Source: an uncultured Ilumatobacter sp. (GTDB lineage Bacteria > Actinomycetota > Acidimicrobiia > Acidimicrobiales > Ilumatobacteraceae). Taken from it: a DNA stretch of 9,224 nucleotides. Shown here piece after piece: positions 5,841-9,224 of the stretch (position 1 is its first letter; each line of letters starts with the position of its first letter). The position numbers were made by a program, and so were the translations under genes. Below the pieces are notes generated by a model. It worked only from the letters and a program-made list of their open reading frames with translations, searched no databases and had not been told where the DNA came from. The DNA is taken from NCBI GenBank assembly GCA_937891565.1, contig CALAHA010000428.1:1-9224 (forward strand), in the 5' to 3' direction.

Positions 5841-8110
5841 GACTTTTGGCGGATGATGTTGAGTGCCGAACCGGCCTTGAACCATTCGACCTGCTCGGGG
5901 CTGAACGTGTGGTCGCACTCGAATGGAACGATCGAACCATCAGGCTTGGCAATCTCGCAATGCACCTTTTCGCCAGGAACCGGCGGCAGCGTGATCACGT
6001 TGATGCGATCGTCTTCGCCGATCATTTCGTAGTCGGCAGGATTGGCAAACGTGAGCGGGACCATGCCCTGCTTCTTGAGGTTGGTTTCATGGATGCGAGC
6101 GAAGCTGCGCGCAATGGCAACGAGGCCCATGCGGAAACGTGGCTCCATGGCTGCGTGCTCACGGCTCGAGCCTTCGCCCATATTCTCGTCACCGATGACA
6201 ATCCACGCCTGATCGGCCTCGTGGTACTCCTTGGCGATCTCAGGGAAGCGCTGTGTCTCGCCCGTGAGCTGGTTTTTTCCGAATCCGACCTCGTACGCCG
6301 TGCCGCCTTCTTGAGCGTAGGCGTTGACGGCACCGAGGTAGAGGTTGCCTGAAATGTTCTCGAGGTGGCCGCGGTACTTCAGCCACGCGCCGGCCATCGA
6401 GATGTGGTCGGTCGTGAACTTGCCCATGGCCTTCACGAGAACCGGCAAGCCGTTGTAACGATCGAGCGAAACCGGCTCGAACGGCTCAAGGAGTTGCAGG
6501 CGATCGGACGTGGGGCTCACGGCGATCGGGACGTCGTGGCCGTCTTGCGGGGGAGCGGTGAACGTGTCTTCGCCTCGGTCGTAACCGGCGTCGGGTAGGA
6601 CCTGGCCGACCGGTGCGTCGAGTGAGACCTCGGTGCCGTCGGGTGCGGTGATCGTGTCGGTGGTCGGATCAAAATCGAGGCGACCGGCCAGCGCAATGGC
6701 CATCACCGTGTCGGGCGAAGTGACGAAGGCCAGCGTGTTCGCTGAGCCGTCGTTGCGCTTCGGGAAGTTGCGGTTGTATGACGTGACAATCGTGTTCGAC
6801 TGGTTAAGAATCGCCTCTGGGCGGCTCCACTGGCCGATACACGGGCCGCAGGCGTTTGCCAGGACAGTGGCACCGATGGCTTCGAGGTCAGCCAGGAGGC
6901 CGTCACGCTCGATCGTGGCCCGGGTCTGCTCGGATCCCGGTGTGATCATCAAGTCGATTTTGGTGGTGAGCCCCCGTGCTGCGGCCTGGCGAGCGATCGA
7001 TGCTGCACGTGTGATGTCTTCGTACGACGAGTTGGTGCATGAACCAATCAGTGCAGCTGATGGCACGAGCGGCCAATCGTTGGCACGGGCCGCTTCGCCG
7101 ACGCCGGCGCCGACCTTGTGTGCGAGGTCGGGGGTGTGCGGGCCGTTGATCAGAGGCCTGAGATCGTCGAGGTTGATCTCGATGATCTGGTCGTAGAGGG
7201 CACCGTCGTCGGGACGAAGGTGGTCGATGACCTTGTCGGCAGCATCGGCAATGGCTTCACGGCCCGTGGCCTTGAGGTACTGACCCATGTTGGTGTCGTA
7301 GCCGAACAAGGAGGTGGTGGCGCCGATCTCGGCGCCCATGTTGCAGATGGTGCCCTTGCCGGTGGCCGAGATCGAGTCGGCGCCGGGGCCGAAGTACTCG
7401 ACAATGGCACCGGTGCCACCCTTGACGGTGAGCTGGCGAGCAACTTCGAGGATGACGTCCTTCGGGCTGCTCCAATCGGAGAGCGTGCCCGTGAGCTTGA
7501 CGCCGATGACCTTTGGCCATTTGACGTTCCACGCAAAACCAGTCATGACGTCGACAGCGTCAGCGCCCCCAACGCCGATGGCGACCATGCCGAGGCCGCC
7601 GGCGTTCGGGGTGTGGCTGTCGGTGCCGATCATCATGCCGCCGGGGAACGCGTAGTTCTCGAGGACGACCTGATGGATGATGCCCGACCCAGGGCCCCAG
7701 AAACCGATGCCGTAGTTGGCGCTGACCGATTTGAGGAAGTCGTACACCTCAGCGTTGGCGTCGACGGCGACGCCGAGGTCGATCTTGGCGCCAACCTTGG
7801 CCTGAATCAGGTGGTCGCAGTGAACGGTCGAGGGCACGGCGACTTCGGGAAGCCCGGCGGTCATGAACTGGAGGAGCGCCATTTGGGCGGTTGCGTCCTG
7901 CATGGCGACCCTGTCAGGATGGAAGTCGGCGTAGCTGTCGCCGCGTTCGAGTTCTTGGTTTGCCGGGTCGGCGAGGTGATTGATGAGAATTTTCTCCGTC
8001 AGTGTCAGCGGCCGATTGAGACGGTCGCGGCCGATCTGGACGTTGCCCGCCAGGGCGGCGTAGACACGCTCGACGAGTTCGATGGGGGTGGTTGCACTCA
8101 CAGAAGCCAT
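5831..8110 (-). CDS. acn: Aconitate hydratase, mitochondrial type
   Basis: A 759-residue aconitase that interconverts citrate and isocitrate in the TCA cycle, using a [4Fe-4S] cluster in the cytoplasm. The cluster ligands are Cys358 (in IGSCTNSSYED), Cys421 and Cys424 (in ACGPCIGQW), the same numbers as in mature pig heart aconitase by recall. Substrate-binding segments include IGTDSHTPNAGGLG and, in the swivel domain, GEGSSREHAAMEPR with Ser648-Ser649-Arg650. The length and the C-terminal swivel domain fit the mitochondrial-type subfamily rather than the larger AcnA/IRP type (about 900 residues). The ATG at 8110 is preceded by AAGG with 8-base spacing on the minus strand. A longer in-frame start at 8212 would overlap the divergent ORF and add a non-family N-terminus, so it is rejected. 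The gene has a repeat in its promoter region, a hairpin at its stop, and a small membrane gene behind it. Confidence 0.97.
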   Translation of the reverse strand: MASVSATTPIELVERVYAALAGNVQIGRDRLNRPLTLTEKILINHLADPANQELERGDSYADFHPDRVAMQDATAQMALLQFMTAGLPEVAVPSTVHCDHLIQAKVGAKIDLGVAVDANAEVYDFLKSVSANYGIGFWGPGSGIIHQVVLENYAFPGGMMIGTDSHTPNAGGLGMVAIGVGGADAVDVMTGFAWNVKWPKVIGVKLTGTLSDWSSPKDVILEVARQLTVKGGTGAIVEYFGPGADSISATGKGTICNMGAEIGATTSLFGYDTNMGQYLKATGREAIADAADKVIDHLRPDDGALYDQIIEINLDDLRPLINGPHTPDLAHKVGAGVGEAARANDWPLVPSAALIGSCTNSSYEDITRAASIARQAAARGLTTKIDLMITPGSEQTRATIERDGLLADLEAIGATVLANACGPCIGQWSRPEAILNQSNTIVTSYNRNFPKRNDGSANTLAFVTSPDTVMAIALAGRLDFDPTTDTITAPDGTEVSLDAPVGQVLPDAGYDRGEDTFTAPPQDGHDVPIAVSPTSDRLQLLEPFEPVSLDRYNGLPVLVKAMGKFTTDHISMAGAWLKYRGHLENISGNLYLGAVNAYAQEGGTAYEVGFGKNQLTGETQRFPEIAKEYHEADQAWIVIGDENMGEGSSREHAAMEPRFRMGLVAIARSFARIHETNLKKQGMVPLTFANPADYEMIGEDDRINVITLPPVPGEKVHCEIAKPDGSIVPFECDHTFSPEQVEWFKAGSALNIIRQKSLG

Positions 8111-8125
8111 ACGTTCGACCTTAGC

Positions 8126-8147
8126 AGACAAGTTGTAGACAAGTTGG
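8126..8147. promoter_or_regulatory. 11-bp tandem repeat in the acn promoter region
   Basis: AGACAAGTTGT (8126-8136) is followed directly by AGACAAGTTGG (8137-8147). The first copy contains the perfect palindrome ACAA-G-TTGT (8128-8136). The 11-bp period puts both copies on the same face of the helix. It lies 15-37 bp upstream of the aconitase start in the 61-bp gap shared with the divergent mini-ORF. A regulator binding site is plausible, possibly for the GntR protein encoded next door, but this is inference. Confidence 0.45.
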
Positions 8148-8171
8148 TGTCGATCGTCATAGGGTGCAGTG

Positions 8172-8306
8172 ATGAGTGACAAGTCGACGGTGCAGCCCGA
8201 ATGGGTCGGCATCGATCACGTGCAGTTGGCAACGCCGGTCGGTGGTGAGGCTCCGTTCGGGAATCGAATCGAACTGATCCAGGCCAACGGCGACGGGACG
8301 CACTGA
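8172..8306 (+). pseudogene. 44-codon remnant of a glyoxalase/VOC gene
   Basis: The ORF starts ATG at 8172 with a good ribosome binding site (AGGG at 8161-8164, 7-base spacing) and ends TGA at 8304-8306. Residues 11-20, WVGIDHVQLA, are the first strand of a glyoxalase/bleomycin-resistance (VOC) domain, including the metal-site His16. Residues 28-37, PFGNRIELIQ, are the characteristic last strand with the Glu34 ligand position. The roughly 80-90 residues normally between them are absent, and the join at about residue 27 keeps the frame. A stand-alone VOC fold cannot form from this. The stop overlaps the regulator start in TGATG, so translation may be coupled. It is either a decayed gene with an in-frame deletion or one reused as a leader peptide for the regulator. 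Confidence 0.75.
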
Positions 8307-9034
8307 TGGCGCGTCGGATCCGATACCAAGAAATTGCTGAGGAACTCCGTAGCCGGGCCACGGTTGCAGCACCTGGCTCGATGCTCCCATCCGAGGCCGA
8401 GATGTCGAAGGAGTTCGAAGCTTCACGTGTCACGGTGCGTCGAGCATTAGAGCTGGTTCGAGAAGACGGCCTGATCGCTGCCCGACAGGGATTTGGTTGG
8501 TTCGTCGCCGTTGAGCCAGTCCGCCAGCGCCTCGAGTCACTCGGAACCATCGAGTCCCAGGTTGAGGGTGTCGGCAAGATCAGCGAGCGCAAGGTGAGCG
8601 AGTTCGCATTCGAGCAAGCTCCGGCGCGAGTCCGCAAGTTCCTCAAGACCGACCAGGTGCTGCGTGTCAAGCGCGTCAACTTGGCCGATGGCGAGCCATT
8701 TGCCGTCGTCACGGTGTGGTGTCCAGCTGACCTCGGAGCAAACCTGTCTCGCCAAGATGTCGAGCAGCGGCCGTTTTACGAACTGCTCGATATCGAACTG
8801 CGTGGTGCCACCCAGACCATTGGCGCCGACTCTGCCGAGCCAGCCGATGCCAAGCTGCTCGGTGTCCCGGTCGGATCGCCGCTGCTGCGCTGTCAGCGCG
8901 TCACGACGAACCGCCAGGGCGAACCGATCCTTGTCAGCGAGCATCTCTTCCCGGCGCACCGCACCGAGTTTGTTGTCGATCTGCCACTGGCGGAGCCAAG
9001 CATGACTCCGTCAGGCTTGCGCCTGGTCGACTGA
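8306..9034 (+). CDS. GntR-family regulator, HutC/UTRA type
   Basis: A 242-residue transcription factor. Residues 5-70 form the winged helix-turn-helix, with YQEIAEEL, the LPSEAEM motif (27-33), the recognition helix SRVTVRRAL (40-48), and a wing containing RQGFGWFV. Residues about 90-235 are a UTRA ligand-binding domain (LRVKRVNLADGEPFAVVTVW, and near the end GEPILVSEHLFPA). HutC-type members are usually repressors released by a small metabolite. The ligand here cannot be read from sequence. The ATG overlaps the stop of the mini-VOC ORF (TGATG), suggesting translational coupling. No strong ribosome binding site of its own is visible. Its target may be the nearby divergent promoter or the lost VOC gene, which is inference. 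Confidence 0.93.
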   Translation: MARRIRYQEIAEELRSRATVAAPGSMLPSEAEMSKEFEASRVTVRRALELVREDGLIAARQGFGWFVAVEPVRQRLESLGTIESQVEGVGKISERKVSEFAFEQAPARVRKFLKTDQVLRVKRVNLADGEPFAVVTVWCPADLGANLSRQDVEQRPFYELLDIELRGATQTIGADSAEPADAKLLGVPVGSPLLRCQRVTTNRQGEPILVSEHLFPAHRTEFVVDLPLAEPSMTPSGLRLVD

Positions 9035-9076
9035 ATTCGATCGCGACCTGACCCGAATGACGGCAGCGGAGCGTGG

Positions 9077-9093
9077 CTCGTCTCGCCGACGAG
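9077..9093 (+). terminator. Hairpin downstream of the GntR gene
   Basis: CTCGTC and GACGAG form a perfect 6-bp stem around TCGCC, 42 bp after the regulator stop. It is followed by TATTGTC, only a weak T-containing tail. It may end the gntR transcript, but it also directly abuts the probable -10 element of the next gene. Confidence 0.35.
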
Positions 9094-9107
9094 TATTGTC
9101 AAACAAT
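9094..9107 (+). promoter_or_regulatory. -10 element and inverted repeat, leaderless start
   Basis: TATTGT (9094-9099) resembles a -10 box. Six bases separate it from the ATG at 9106, so a transcript would start at or beside the start codon, a leaderless arrangement common in actinomycetes. No Shine-Dalgarno sequence is present. ATTGT-CAA-ACAAT (9095-9107) is a 13-bp inverted repeat that overlaps both the -10 box and the start codon, a position where a bound repressor would block transcription. Confidence 0.45.
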
Positions 9108-9224
9108 GGATATTCAGACTCGCCACAATCCGTCATTCAGCGTTGCCCGAGCACTGCTGGGCCCAAACGAGGCGCTTCGTCTTGAGAGCGGCGCGATGAT
9201 GGCGATGGCCGCCGACATCGACCT
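9106..9224 (+). CDS. AIM24-family protein, N-terminal part
   Basis: Only the first 39 codons lie inside the window; the gene runs off the right edge. The visible N-terminus, with IQTRHNPSFSVARALLGP, EALRLESGAMMAM and a following Asp-Ile-Asp, matches the TIGR00266/AIM24 family. These are beta-rich proteins related in fold to the TRAP RNA-binding protein, and their biochemical role in bacteria is not established. The ATG at 9106 is supported by the family N-terminus and by the -10-like box just upstream. The gene is in the same direction as the regulator with 71 bp between, and probably has its own promoter. Confidence 0.8.
   Translation, partial: MDIQTRHNPSFSVARALLGPNEALRLESGAMMAMAADID

Noticed and set aside
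7118..8179. A 353-codon open frame on the plus strand inside aconitase.
   Set aside because: It is the complement of conserved aconitase codons and shows no family motifs; it is a shadow frame of GC-rich DNA.
8111..8212. A longer aconitase N-terminus starting at 8212.
   Set aside because: It would run through the promoter repeat and the divergent mini-ORF; the ATG at 8110 has a good AAGG site and the family-like N-terminus.
1..9224. CRISPR array, transposon ends, tRNA genes or a phage-defence island.
   Set aside because: No regularly spaced repeats, transposase, integrase, tRNA cloverleaf or recognisable defence gene was found. The DUF222-HNH gene is a common actinomycete family and is not by itself evidence of defence.

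Overview
The window is GC-rich, gene-dense bacterial DNA. It fits a free-living high-GC Gram-positive, most likely an actinomycete of the Acidimicrobiia/Ilumatobacter type. This rests on codon use, GTG/TTG starts, a DUF222-HNH endonuclease gene, an AIM24-family gene with a leaderless-looking start, and a mitochondrial-type aconitase. The taxonomic placement is inference; no marker gene settles it.

Left part (1-4169): an untranslated edge with simple repeats (1-190) precedes a nitroreductase on the minus strand (191-856). A 98-bp divergent intergenic region carries two direct repeats and leads into a plus-strand pair. This pair is a BetA-type choline dehydrogenase (955-2652) and a BetC-type choline-sulfatase (2649-4169), joined by a 4-bp ATGA overlap. 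Together they would convert choline-O-sulfate to choline and then to betaine aldehyde, the first steps towards the osmolyte glycine betaine. The next enzyme (betaine aldehyde dehydrogenase), a transporter and a BetI regulator are not in the window.

Middle part (4170-5802): a DUF222-HNH endonuclease gene is split between two reading frames and appears to carry a small internal deletion near 4930-4940. It runs tail to tail, with an 11-bp overlap and a hairpin across both stop codons, into a 73-residue two-helix membrane protein on the minus strand. That small gene follows the aconitase gene on the same strand, and a strong hairpin overlaps the aconitase stop codon between them.

Right part (5831-9224): aconitase (minus, 5831-8110) has an 11-bp tandem repeat in its promoter region. 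Divergent from it is a 44-codon ORF with a good ribosome binding site. It looks like a glyoxalase/VOC protein from which everything but the first and last strands has been removed in frame. Its stop codon overlaps the start of a GntR/HutC-type regulator (8306-9034). The window ends in the first 39 codons of an AIM24-family protein.

No phage, transposon, CRISPR array, tRNA or clearly new multi-gene system was found. The most unusual items are the mini-VOC ORF coupled to the regulator, the internally deleted DUF222-HNH gene, and the hairpin-gated small membrane gene behind aconitase.
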